Below, in pieces: positions 17,997 to 25,742 of a stretch of 64,000 nucleotides of DNA; within the stretch, counting starts at the first letter, position 1, and each line of letters starts with the position of its first letter. The stretch lies in NCBI RefSeq assembly GCF_040932485.1, contig NZ_JBFRBH010000001.1:3708212-3772211 (forward strand), written 5' to 3'. A program made the position numbers and the translations under genes. The DNA is from Gymnodinialimonas sp. 202GB13-11 (GTDB lineage Bacteria; Pseudomonadota; Alphaproteobacteria; Rhodobacterales; Rhodobacteraceae). A model generated the notes under the pieces. That model saw only the letters and a list, made by a program, of their open reading frames with translations, had not been told where the DNA came from and made no database searches.

Positions 17997-19526
17997 TCAG
18001 GCGCTTGTGCGTAGGTCGATCACGTTAGGATCCAGACCCTGTGCGCCCGTTACGCTGAGGACAACCTGCCCGTTCAACATGATGTCTGCGCCGGAGCCAT
18101 CCGCGAAGTCCTGCACTTCGATGATTGGGTTAGGAGTTGTGTCGGGATCGTAGATGACCTCAATCCGATCTTCCGATGGATTGAAGTCGGAAACGGTTCC
18201 GGCAGACGCGTCATCGACAATATGATCCCCGCTGACAAAGGTGTCCGCCCCCGTTCCGCCTTGCGCGATGTCGCCATTGCCCAGAATGATTTCATCATCG
18301 CCGCTGCCACCGAGAAGGACGTCGCCTTGATCCTGATCGCCAGTTCCGTGGCTGAACGTGCCATTCAAAAGGTCATTGCCGGATCCACCATTCAGGGTGT
18401 CGGCACCGGCGCCGCCGTGCAGAACGTCGTCTTCGCTGCCACCATAAAGCGCGTCGTTACCATCGCCGCCGAACAAGGCATCACGGCCCGCGCCGCCGTC
18501 GAGCGCATCATCGCCCTCGCCGCCATCCAGAAAGTCGATGCCGTCGCCGCCGTGTAGATCATCATCGCCGAAATCGCCGTGCAGCTCATCATTGCCGCCG
18601 CCGCCGGACAGTACGTCATCGCCATCATCGCCAAACAGGGCATCCTGCCCGTCACCACCCGACAGCACATCGTCGTTGAAACTGCCGGTCAGGGCATCTT
18701 CGCCGCCGGTTCCGAACGCTGCATCTATATCGCCGCGGGCGTCGAGCATGTCAGAAGTGCCGCCAAGGTCCGACAGGTTTGATCCAAGATCATCCATGAT
18801 GCCTTCCAACACCGCAGCACCGGGAACACCGTCCGTTACGGTTTCGACAACGTCGACGATCGGGTCAATCAAAGGGATATCCCCGAGATCGTCGGGCAAA
18901 TCGATGGGCAGTTCTGGTATGAGCCCCAGGCCGTCAGTCAGGCCGACAGCATCCTCTTCCACGCCGCTCATCTGGATGAGGACGTCCTTTTCCGTCATGT
19001 CAGCGGCGTCCTGCACGATCGTCACAGGTTGGCCGTTTGCGTTGATGACAGCATCATCCGTCTCTGGATCGGAGTCGATGGTGATGACCGGCGCATCTTT
19101 TTCGCCGCCATCAAAATCCATTACCAGCATGTCCGTGCCGGGCAAGAAATCGGAAACGAGTGGCACTTCGGCCCCGTCGTCCAGCACCGTGGTTTCCGTC
19201 ACCTCAAGCAGGGCATTCGCACCTGCCCCCTCGGGCGTTGGAGTGCTTTCGTAAACCTCGCTCTCTACTTCGCTGTCCTCGGCCATGTCGACATCGTCGA
19301 GCGGCGTATAGCCAAGGGTTTCGGCGCGCGTCTGCAGAGAGGGGTCTTCCGCATCCTCTTCATTCGGCAGTAACTCATCCAGCGTTGTGATCCCGCCAGA
19401 CGCCTCCTCAGGCGAGTCTGCCCCATCGGCAGCCTCATTCTCCTCATCCTCCGTTTCGGGGTTGAACAGGCCATCCACGGTGAGGCCCGCGAGCAATAGG
19501 GCAAGGACACTTCCGGCGACGAGCAT
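17997..19526 (-). CDS. RTX-type calcium-binding protein
   Basis: 509 aa, very acidic. Residues 1 to about 20 form a hydrophobic segment (signal or anchor), followed by an acidic Glu-rich region (about 25-60), a central beta-rich domain (about 90-260), and about 12 RTX nonapeptides of type GGxGxDxLx (about 275-400). The C-terminal 100 residues have the GADTFVSGD and VSDFNPSEDRIEV pattern of type I secreted proteins. Calcium-dependent folding outside the cell is expected. No enzyme domain is recognisable. GAGGG sits upstream of the ATG. An N-terminal hydrophobic segment with RTX repeats is unusual for a classical type I substrate. Confidence 0.88.
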   Translation of the reverse strand: MLVAGSVLALLLAGLTVDGLFNPETEDEENEAADGADSPEEASGGITTLDELLPNEEDAEDPSLQTRAETLGYTPLDDVDMAEDSEVESEVYESTPTPEGAGANALLEVTETTVLDDGAEVPLVSDFLPGTDMLVMDFDGGEKDAPVITIDSDPETDDAVINANGQPVTIVQDAADMTEKDVLIQMSGVEEDAVGLTDGLGLIPELPIDLPDDLGDIPLIDPIVDVVETVTDGVPGAAVLEGIMDDLGSNLSDLGGTSDMLDARGDIDAAFGTGGEDALTGSFNDDVLSGGDGQDALFGDDGDDVLSGGGGNDELHGDFGDDDLHGGDGIDFLDGGEGDDALDGGAGRDALFGGDGNDALYGGSEDDVLHGGAGADTLNGGSGNDLLNGTFSHGTGDQDQGDVLLGGSGDDEIILGNGDIAQGGTGADTFVSGDHIVDDASAGTVSDFNPSEDRIEVIYDPDTTPNPIIEVQDFADGSGADIMLNGQVVLSVTGAQGLDPNVIDLRTSA

Positions 19527-19902
19527 ATGGGTTCCCTCAAGGTTGATGGGGCGCGTGAAACAGGTTCAGGAGACATCGACCCCTAAAAGGGGCCTGACCC
19601 GGCCTTCTGGCAGAGTTCCGGTCCAGGGCCGCTGCGCGATCACAGCAGGCACAGGCCTGGCCGATCCGGGATAACCGGTGACGTCTTGCCGAACCCTAAA
19701 GACCAAGCCCCATAATAGTGAAAATTTGACCCAATGGCCCGGTCCAATTTCGCTCTTGGTTAACGGCGCGGGAACGGAAGGGGTTTTCACAGCGGGGGAT
19801 TCGGTGTACGGCCCCGCATCCGCCTTAAAGCGGACCCTCCACGGGCCTTGCTGGACGACATCCCGGCTTGCGCCATAACCCTTAATCCTGAAGGAGACCC
19901 CG
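19527..19902. other. Divergent intergenic region, rpsO leader
   Basis: 376 bases between the RTX gene (minus) and rpsO (plus) without a convincing gene. It must hold both promoters. Close to rpsO the stretch 19818-19834 can form a short TCCGC/GCGGA hairpin, and the SD GAAGGAG precedes the rpsO ATG. S15 represses its own translation through leader structures in several bacteria, including alphaproteobacteria; whether this leader does so is inference only. Confidence 0.5.
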
Positions 19903-20172
19903 ATGTCGATCACAGCTGAAGAAAAGCAGCGCCTCATGAAGGAATTCGCCACGAAAGAGGGCGATACAGGTTCCCCTGAAGTTCAGGTGGCCATCCTCAC
20001 GAGCCGCATCACGACCCTGACCGAGCACTTCAAGACCCACAAGAAGGACAACCACGGCCGCCGTGGTCTACTGAAAATGGTCGCACAGCGCCGGAAGCTT
20101 CTGGACTACACCCGCGCCAAGGATGAGGCCCGCTATCAGGACCTGATCAAGCGTTTGGGCATCCGTCGCTAA
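19903..20172 (+). CDS. rpsO: 30S ribosomal protein S15
   Basis: 89 aa, standard length. [20 protein letters not shown] at the N-terminus, then [22 protein letters not shown] and the C-terminal [12 protein letters not shown]. Binds the three-way junction of the 16S central domain and helps bridge the subunits. Strong SD (GAAGGAG). A canonical terminator follows, so it is monocistronic, unlike the common rpsO-pnp arrangement. Confidence 0.98.
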   Translation: MSITAEEKQRLMKEFATKEGDTGSPEVQVAILTSRITTLTEHFKTHKKDNHGRRGLLKMVAQRRKLLDYTRAKDEARYQDLIKRLGIRR

Positions 20173-20199
20173 GACGGACGTTCAGTTGGCGAAAAGAAG

Positions 20200-20225
20200 G
20201 GGCCCCGGTGGGGCCCTTTTGTTTT
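20200..20225 (+). terminator. Rho-independent terminator of rpsO
   Basis: Stem GGGCCCC (20200-20206) / GGGGCCC (20210-20216), 3-base loop, followed by TTTTGTTTT. It starts 28 bases after the rpsO stop. Confidence 0.92.
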
Positions 20226-20337
20226 CCACCCGATGCAAGGCAACAGTTTCGTTGATTGTGTCGAAAGGGCCATTGTTGCCCAGCACCTTTCGATGCACGC
20301 AAAATCCACTGGTAACGGCTTTGGGGATGTTACGAAA

Positions 20338-20598
20338 ATGAAAATCTCGCTCGACCATGACGCCGCCTTGGTGCTGTTCGACTTTCTGTCTCGGACAATT
20401 GATGTGGAAAATGGCAAGAAGCTGGAGCCAGCCGTGGCACATGATGGTGAGCTTTGGGCCTTGAATTCTCTGTTGGCGATTTTGGAAACGTCTGTCTCCG
20501 ACTCTTTTGACGATAACTATCCAGTCAAAGTGTCTGCCGCTCTTCAGGCACTTGTGTCCAAGAGTGGGGCTTGGCCGTCGTCAGACGACGAAAGCTGA
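20338..20598 (+). CDS. Small protein of unknown function
   Basis: 86 aa from the ATG at 20338, the only candidate with an upstream purine run (GGGGAT); the frame extends to ATGs at 20293 and 20233, but the latter is only 8 bases after the rpsO terminator T-run and has no SD. The protein starts MKISLDHDAALVLFDFLSR, is acidic and helical, with no signal peptide or membrane segment. I do not recognise it. Base composition is lower in GC than the neighbours, hinting at a recent arrival. Confidence 0.6.
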   Translation: MKISLDHDAALVLFDFLSRTIDVENGKKLEPAVAHDGELWALNSLLAILETSVSDSFDDNYPVKVSAALQALVSKSGAWPSSDDES

Positions 20599-20693
20599 GT
20601 TTAGTGTGAAGCGTTGCTGCCAAAGCCTCGGGCGTCGTCACTCCGCGAGTTTGTCTTGCGGCAGCTCCGAACACGTCCATTGGATCCCGCATT

Positions 20694-21011
20694 TCAAACC
20701 GCAAACTTATGCGGCCTGAGGATATGCACCGGCTCCACATAGGCGATGCCGGAATAGTGCTCGAAATAGCGGTCGGCGATGGTCTGGATGATCGCCTCGG
20801 CCTTTTCGGCATCACTGACAATGGCCTCGATCTTCACGTTCGACAGAACCCCGCCCACACCGGGGCGGTTGGCCGACCGCTTGCCCCGGCTGCCGCGCCC
20901 GCCCGCATCGACATGGGTGTAGCCGGTCGCCCCGCCCGCCATGATCAGCGCGGCGACGCCGTCGAGGATGGAGCGTTCGGTGATGATCACGATTTTGGTT
21001 GCGTCATACAT
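20694..21011 (-). CDS. sbtB: PII-like protein SbtB
   Basis: 105 aa from the ATG at 21011 (GGAG eight bases upstream). Ferredoxin-like PII fold: TKIVIITERSILDGVAALI, a loop rich in Gly/Arg at the T-loop position (GRGSRGKRSANRPGVGG), and VKIEAIVSDAEKAEAIIQTI. It lacks the PII uridylylation Tyr motif but matches the SbtB group, which in cyanobacteria binds AMP/cAMP and controls the bicarbonate transporter SbtA. The gene starts 14 bases after sbtA, the standard sbtA-sbtB pairing, which supports the call. Confidence 0.88.
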   Translation of the reverse strand: MYDATKIVIITERSILDGVAALIMAGGATGYTHVDAGGRGSRGKRSANRPGVGGVLSNVKIEAIVSDAEKAEAIIQTIADRYFEHYSGIAYVEPVHILRPHKFAV

Positions 21012-21025
21012 ATCAGGTCTCCGCG

Positions 21026-22063
21026 TCAAAGGCCGATGGTGAGGTCTGCGAGTGCGATCCAGAGGGGGATCGACAGGATTGCGATGGGGGTGCCGAGGCC
21101 GGTGGATGTGCCCACGTAGGACGATGGGTTCGCCTCGGGCAAGGCCCCGCGCAGGGTGGGTGGACCGGAGATGTCCGAGGAGGACGCCGCCATGACCGCG
21201 AGCAGGACGACGCCGCCACCGGAGAAGCCGGTGAATTGGTGGACGATCAGCCCTGCGCCGAAGCCGAGTGCGCCGTGGACGAGGGGGGCGAGGAGGCCGT
21301 AGGCGATATAGGCGTGGGCGACTCCCTTGAGCTCCGACAGGCGCGACCAGGCCTCCATCCCCATGATCAGCATCAGGATCGACAGGAGGCCCCGGAAGAG
21401 GATGTCGTAGAAGCTCTCATAGACGGAGTCGGGCCGGGCGAAGATGCCAAGAGCGAGGCCGAGGAGGAGGGCCGAGATCGCGGCGGAGCGGAACGTGTCG
21501 ACGAGTATGCCTTTGACCATGCCTTTCGGCAGGCCCTGAGGCCCGGCGGTGGCGGTGCCGTCGGCGTTGATCGTGGCGGCGGCTTTGCGTTCTGCACTGA
21601 GGCGAGCGAGGACGATCGCGGTCACAAGGGCGGCGATGTCCATGAAGGGATAAAGCGCGCCGATGAAGCCCTCATAGGCGATGCCATCGCTGTCGAGCAT
21701 CGCCATGGCAGCGGCGAGGGTGGAGGCAGAGACGGCCCCGAAGAGGCCTGCTGTCGCGTAGCCGTCCATCGGGTTCACACCTCTGAGCCGGGCGAGCGTG
21801 CCGGTGCCCAGAAGGACGATTGCGATCCCGACCAGGGCGGCGAAGAGGGCAGGGACGGCGAGGTCGAGTAGGTTGGCCTCCCGCACCGAAATGCCTGCGC
21901 CGAGGCCGACCTTCATCAGCAGCAGGAAGACGATCCATTTGTAGACGGGCTCGGGGATTTCCAGCTTGGAGCCAAAGGCCGCCAGCGCCATGCCGCCGAT
22001 CAGGAAGGCCAGCGTGGGTTTCTGCATCTGCTCCACAATGGTTGTGGCAATGTCGATCAGCAT
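21026..22063 (-). CDS. sbtA: SbtA-type sodium-dependent bicarbonate transporter
   Basis: 345 aa from the ATG at 22063; AGGGGG lies 7 bases before it, while an in-frame ATG at 22069 is too close to that SD. About ten membrane helices in two halves, with MALAAFGSKLEIPEP, GVNPMDGYATAGLFGAVSAST and, in the second half, VLLAVMAASSSDISGPPTLR; the duplicated SVSAST/ASSSDIS-type loops are the substrate sites in SbtA. In cyanobacteria SbtA imports HCO3- with Na+. In a heterotroph it may feed anaplerotic carboxylases. Next to sbtB and divergent from a LysR gene. Confidence 0.9.
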   Translation of the reverse strand: MLIDIATTIVEQMQKPTLAFLIGGMALAAFGSKLEIPEPVYKWIVFLLLMKVGLGAGISVREANLLDLAVPALFAALVGIAIVLLGTGTLARLRGVNPMDGYATAGLFGAVSASTLAAAMAMLDSDGIAYEGFIGALYPFMDIAALVTAIVLARLSAERKAAATINADGTATAGPQGLPKGMVKGILVDTFRSAAISALLLGLALGIFARPDSVYESFYDILFRGLLSILMLIMGMEAWSRLSELKGVAHAYIAYGLLAPLVHGALGFGAGLIVHQFTGFSGGGVVLLAVMAASSSDISGPPTLRGALPEANPSSYVGTSTGLGTPIAILSIPLWIALADLTIGL

Positions 22064-22119
22064 GGGCATGCCCCCTGGTGTGACGGTTCGATGGGGGAGA
22101 TAGCGATGGGTCGGTGAGA

Positions 22120-22162
22120 AGAAAAATATATCTTTCTGCACGTAACGTTCTATTTTATCGAA
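22120..22162. promoter_or_regulatory. Candidate LysR sites between sbtA and its regulator
   Basis: The 101-base gap between divergent sbtA and lysR starts is AT-rich against a GC-rich background. Two dyads: AGAAAAATATATCTTTCT (22120-22137, 16 of 18 positions symmetric) and TTC-N9-GAA (22148-22162, containing T-N11-A), the latter just before the lysR ATG. LysR regulators bind T-N11-A dyads and usually control a divergent target plus themselves. Confidence 0.5.
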
Positions 22163-22163
22163 T

Positions 22164-23033
22164 ATGGATCAGTTGAACTATCACCATTTGCGATACTTCC
22201 GGGACGTGGCCCATGAGGGGAACCTGACCCGCGCGGCGGAGCGGTTGAACGTGTCGCAATCGGCTTTGTCGACGCAGATCAAGGCGTTGGAGGCGCGATT
22301 GGGACATGCCCTGTTCGAGCGGGTGGGGCGACGGCTGGAGTTGACCGAGGTGGGCCGGATCGCTCTGGACCATGCGGATCGGATCTTTGCCACGGGTGCG
22401 GATCTGATGGCGGTTTTGAAGCAGAGCGGTACGCGGGTGCCGCCTTTGCGGGTGGGGGCTGCGTCAACGCTGTCGCGGAACTTTCAGCGGCGGTTTCTGG
22501 GGCCGGTTCTGGGGCGCGAGGATGTGGAGTTGATCCTTCGGTCGGGGTCCGAGGCCGAATTGGTGGACGGGTTGGCCAGCCTGTCTTTGGACGTGGCGCT
22601 GATGACGGAGCCGCCGCGTGGCGACGGGCGGGCGGAGCTGCGCGCGCACCGGTTGGCGGAGCAGGCGGTTGGGTTGCACGGGCGACCGAAATTGATGGGC
22701 GGGACTTTGGACGTTTTGCTGAGGGAAGGGCGGTTTCTACTGCCGACGGACCCGACGATCAGCGCGGGGTTCGTAGCGTTGGGGGAGCGGTTTGGCGTGA
22801 CGCCGAAGATCGCGGCGAGTGTGGACGATATGGCTATGGTCCGACTGCTGGCGCGGGAAGGCGCGGGGATCGCGGTGACGCCAGCTGTGGTCGTGGCCGA
22901 TGAGTTGGAGAGCGGGCGGTTGGTGTCTGCGCCGTTTGATCTGGGCATTGAGGAGCGGTTCTTTGCGGTGACGCTAAAGCGGACGTTCCCGCATCCGCTG
23001 CTCGATGGGTTGATTGCGGAGGCGGGGGCTTGA
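22164..23033 (+). CDS. LysR family transcriptional regulator
   Basis: 289 aa. N-terminal winged HTH with YHHLRYFRDVAHEGNLTRAA and LNVSQSALSTQIKALEARLG; the remainder is a LysR effector-binding domain with the hinge segment PLRVGAAST. It is divergent from sbtA-sbtB, so regulation of bicarbonate uptake in response to inorganic carbon or a metabolite is the natural inference (compare CcmR/CmpR in cyanobacteria). The first residues (MDQLNYHHLRYF) also resemble NhaR-type regulators of Na+ antiporters, which would fit a Na+-dependent transporter. Stop overlaps the next start by 4 bases. Confidence 0.88.
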   Translation: MDQLNYHHLRYFRDVAHEGNLTRAAERLNVSQSALSTQIKALEARLGHALFERVGRRLELTEVGRIALDHADRIFATGADLMAVLKQSGTRVPPLRVGAASTLSRNFQRRFLGPVLGREDVELILRSGSEAELVDGLASLSLDVALMTEPPRGDGRAELRAHRLAEQAVGLHGRPKLMGGTLDVLLREGRFLLPTDPTISAGFVALGERFGVTPKIAASVDDMAMVRLLAREGAGIAVTPAVVVADELESGRLVSAPFDLGIEERFFAVTLKRTFPHPLLDGLIAEAGA

Positions 23034-23722
23034 GGTGGATCGCGCTCTTCCTCGGGCTTGCAGCCCTCCTCGCAGCGGTTTTGTGGCAGGTGAGCCGGGC
23101 GCGGGAATATCAGTTTTTTGGGGAAATCGTGACGCGTGGAGAGGGCTCTGCGCAGGTCGTCGCGCTGACCTTCGATGATGGGCCGACGGCGGCGCATACG
23201 GGGGCTCTGTTGGAGGGGCTTGGCGAGGCGCGGGCGACGTTCTTTCTGGTCGCGCAGGATATTGTCGCCAATCCTGAGGCGGCTGAGGCGATTGTGGCGG
23301 CGGGGCATGAGATTGGGAACCATTCGTGGGATCATCCGCGGATGGTGTTGATGTCGCCCGCTGCCGTGAGGGCGCAGGTCGAGGATATGGACGCGGCGAT
23401 CAGGGCGTTGGGATATCACGGGGCGATCCCATTCCGGCCGCCGTTCGGGAAGAAGCTGTTCGTGCTGCCTTGGGTGCTGTCTCAGATGGGCAGGCCCTCC
23501 GTGATGTGGTCGATGGAGCCGGATACGGTGCTGGGGGCGGAGTTGTCGGCGGAGGACCTGACGGCCTATGTCGTGGAGGGCGCGGAGGCGGGGGATATCA
23601 TCCTGCTGCACGGGATGTTCAGCGGGAATGCGGCGACGCGGGAGGCTTTGCCGGGGATCGTAGCGGGGCTGGCCGCGCGGGGGTTCGGGTTTGTGACGGT
23701 GAGCGAGATTTTGGGGGAGTGA
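23030..23722 (+). CDS. Polysaccharide deacetylase family protein
   Basis: 230 aa from a TTG at 23030 that overlaps the lysR stop (TTGA). An N-terminal hydrophobic helix (about 3-20) anchors or exports it. NodB domain: TFDDGP (first motif with catalytic Asp and metal Asp), NHSWDHPR (two metal His) and FRPPFG. Likely removes N-acetyl groups from a cell-wall or surface polysaccharide. Coupling to a LysR gene is odd and may only reflect compact packing. No better start codon exists because the TM helix begins at residue 3. Confidence 0.9.
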   Translation: MRWIALFLGLAALLAAVLWQVSRAREYQFFGEIVTRGEGSAQVVALTFDDGPTAAHTGALLEGLGEARATFFLVAQDIVANPEAAEAIVAAGHEIGNHSWDHPRMVLMSPAAVRAQVEDMDAAIRALGYHGAIPFRPPFGKKLFVLPWVLSQMGRPSVMWSMEPDTVLGAELSAEDLTAYVVEGAEAGDIILLHGMFSGNAATREALPGIVAGLAARGFGFVTVSEILGE

Positions 23723-23821
23723 TCACGCGTGATCAAGGTTGAAACCGGAACCTTGAGCGGGATTTATTGTTTTAAAACAGGGGTCGGCCTTCAAAAACAT
23801 TTCTATAATTATAGAAATGTT
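23720..23821. repeat. Cluster of three perfect palindromes
   Basis: TGATCACGCGTGATCA (23720-23735) spans the deacetylase stop codon. It is followed by a hairpin with arms TCAAGGTT/AACCTTGA (23733-23756), then by a 26-base perfect AT-rich palindrome at 23796-23821 with half-site AACATTTCTATAA. The first two may end the upstream transcript. The third lies 90 bases before the hydroxylase ATG and could be an operator for it. Confidence 0.85.
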
Positions 23822-23910
23822 CCGAACATGGTTAACGGGGCCTGACGTGGCGTTTTTGCTTCGGGTTTTCGGGCGGGTCGGGCTAGGGTTTGGCCGAGGA
23901 GGGACGGGCC

Positions 23911-24621
23911 ATGATCCCAACATTTCGGGTGTTGATCCACATGGGCGGATTGCAGCGGTTGGCGCCGTTTTGGATCGCGGGCCTCGTGCTATTTGCGCTG
24001 AACTTTGGGTGGCTTGCTTGCGTGGCCCTGGCCTATGGCGTGGTGCTGCAATTCTTCGTGGAATATGTGCTGCACCGGTTTGTCTATCACCGCGACCCGC
24101 CGGCGGAGCAGTCGCCGTTCAACGCGCTCTACCGGGCGCATATCGGGCACCATGAATTTCCGAATGAGCCGGAATTCTTCACCGGCGGGGACGATTGGTT
24201 TGCGGTGAAATTCGGGGTCGGGGCTGTGGTGCTGCATACCCTGCTGCTGTGGGCGGTGCTGGGGTTCTGGGACGCAGGCCTGTTCGGGGCGGTGGCGTTG
24301 TTTGTGGGCTCGGTCTCGGCGTTCACGTTCTATGAATATTGTCACACGCTGGCGCATCTGGACGTGCCGAAGGGGTGGTTCGGGAAGCGCGTGACGCACG
24401 AACATCTGCGGCATCACTTCAACGACCATGACAGCAATTTCCATGTGAGTTTCGGGATGGGCTGGATCGATTGGCTGTTTGGGACGGGGTATGATCGGGA
24501 TGTCGCGAAGGCGCGGTTTGATCGGGGGACGGTGATGTCTTTGGGGATGGACCCGGAGGATTTGCGGCTGGTGACGGCGCGGAAGGCGTGGGGGTTGCCG
24601 GAGCGTGGGTCCGGGCGCTGA
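23911..24621 (+). CDS. Fatty acid hydroxylase/sterol desaturase superfamily membrane protein
   Basis: 236 aa from the ATG at 23911 (GGAGGG seven bases upstream). About four membrane helices carry the di-iron histidine clusters HRFVYH, HIGHHEF, HTLAH and HEHLRHHFNDHDSNFH, the complete set for this superfamily. Such enzymes hydroxylate or desaturate lipids (fatty acids, sterols, carotenoids) in the inner membrane; the product here is unknown. The 26-base palindrome upstream suggests a dedicated regulator. Single-gene unit. Confidence 0.88.
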   Translation: MIPTFRVLIHMGGLQRLAPFWIAGLVLFALNFGWLACVALAYGVVLQFFVEYVLHRFVYHRDPPAEQSPFNALYRAHIGHHEFPNEPEFFTGGDDWFAVKFGVGAVVLHTLLLWAVLGFWDAGLFGAVALFVGSVSAFTFYEYCHTLAHLDVPKGWFGKRVTHEHLRHHFNDHDSNFHVSFGMGWIDWLFGTGYDRDVAKARFDRGTVMSLGMDPEDLRLVTARKAWGLPERGSGR

Positions 24622-24970
24622 GCACAGGCGTTGACGGGCTTGGGTGCGGCGATCCTTGCCTTTGATGGGGGCACTTTATGGTGGCCAAGCTTTTTTGTCC
24701 CTTTCGGGCGGAGCACCAAGCGGCAACCAAATCGCCGGGCCCGGGGGAGGCCCGGCGATGGCGGGGCGGCGTTCGCCGCTGTTAACCCGCTGAGGCTCCA
24801 AGTTAGCTACTGAAACAGCTTATTGAGATAAACCCAACGAAGAAAAATCAAGCGGTCTTAGATTTTGACGGAAGCGCCGCCGACCTTTCATGAGGCTTGC
24901 TTTACGGCGCGAAGCAAACGAGGCTACTTGTCCATCACACCGCACGCCGGAGAAGATCGAGTTGACTGTT
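24622..24970. other. Intergenic region with two strong hairpins
   Basis: 349 bases without a convincing gene. It contains a perfect 11-bp stem at 24731-24741 / 24749-24759 (arms ATCGCCGGGCC and GGCCCGGCGAT, 7-base loop) and, six bases later, a perfect GCGGCG-TT-CGCCGC hairpin (24766-24779). No T-run follows on the plus strand. They could be a factor-assisted end for the hydroxylase transcript or part of a small RNA. The last 150 bases are AT-richer and lead into the next gene. Confidence 0.6.
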
Positions 24971-25534
24971 ATGATCCGAACCTTTGTTTTCAGTTTCTAT
25001 TTGCTTTTTCTTCCATTCGCTGCGCGCGCAGAATGCGTGGATTTCCAACCAGCTACGGAAACGTCCGCGGGGCATTTGCAAACCTTCCCAAGTTTCTTGA
25101 TCCTCGGAATTTCGGCCGCGGTGCGGGACGGGGGCGACCAATATATTTGGAGCTACCCTGATTTGCCAAACGGCGGCATCCAAGGTGAGCACATTTGTGC
25201 TCCTGTGTCTTTGGTTCCATTCGCGAACGGACGCACATTTGCATCGATGACTGAAAATGACCAAGCGCAGCGGCAAGCGCTGCAAATATTCGGCTTACAA
25301 TTGCATGATGGCGTGGATTACCGCGCTACCTATCCAGCGGCGTACGAACAAATCCTTGAGAGAAACCAGTTCTTTCAGTTTCCCGGAGGGGTGATGTGGG
25401 TGATGAACTTTGAGGAAGGGTCTGCCCCAGCCGCCGGGTCCGAGGTTTTGAACGGATTGATCTCAGAAAATAGTCAATGCGAGACACACTCAGTTCTGAT
25501 CGCCGACAATACCGTTCTGATCCCGGTGTGTTAG
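24971..25534 (+). CDS. Exported protein of unknown function
   Basis: 187 aa from the ATG at 24971; from there a signal peptide (about 1-20, ending ARAE) is obvious, which upstream in-frame codons would bury. The mature protein has four or five cysteines (AECVDF, HICAP, SQCETH and the C-terminal PVC), aromatic residues and little repeat structure. I recognise no domain. GC is visibly lower than in neighbouring genes and SD is weak, suggesting horizontal acquisition. It stands alone between the hydroxylase and pnp. Confidence 0.75.
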   Translation: MIRTFVFSFYLLFLPFAARAECVDFQPATETSAGHLQTFPSFLILGISAAVRDGGDQYIWSYPDLPNGGIQGEHICAPVSLVPFANGRTFASMTENDQAQRQALQIFGLQLHDGVDYRATYPAAYEQILERNQFFQFPGGVMWVMNFEEGSAPAAGSEVLNGLISENSQCETHSVLIADNTVLIPVC

Positions 25535-25667
25535 GTGTAGGGCGCTCGAATGCGCTGCGCTTCAAGCAAATAACCCCTCCCCTTCCCAATCCGCCTCAAC
25601 CCGTGTATGTGCCGCTCCATCTGAGACGAGGCGCTCTGACCCGGCGTTCGCAACGAGGATAAGGGTC

Positions 25668-25685
25668 GGCGGCAATGGGGCCGCC
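25668..25685 (+). promoter_or_regulatory. pnp leader hairpin
   Basis: GGCGGC (25668-25673) pairs with GCCGCC (25680-25685) in the leader about 57 bases before the pnp start. In E. coli pnp is autoregulated through an RNase III-cut leader hairpin; the analogy is inference. Confidence 0.4.
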
Positions 25686-25742
25686 ATATGGATGAGGGAC
25701 GCGGGCAAGGGGCCTGCGAGTGCCCTCGAATAGGAAACGCAG

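Noticed and set aside
18400-18700. Short periodic repeats that could suggest a CRISPR or satellite
   Set aside because: They are the codons of the RTX nonapeptides of the calcium-binding protein; the period is 27 bases and varies at wobble positions.
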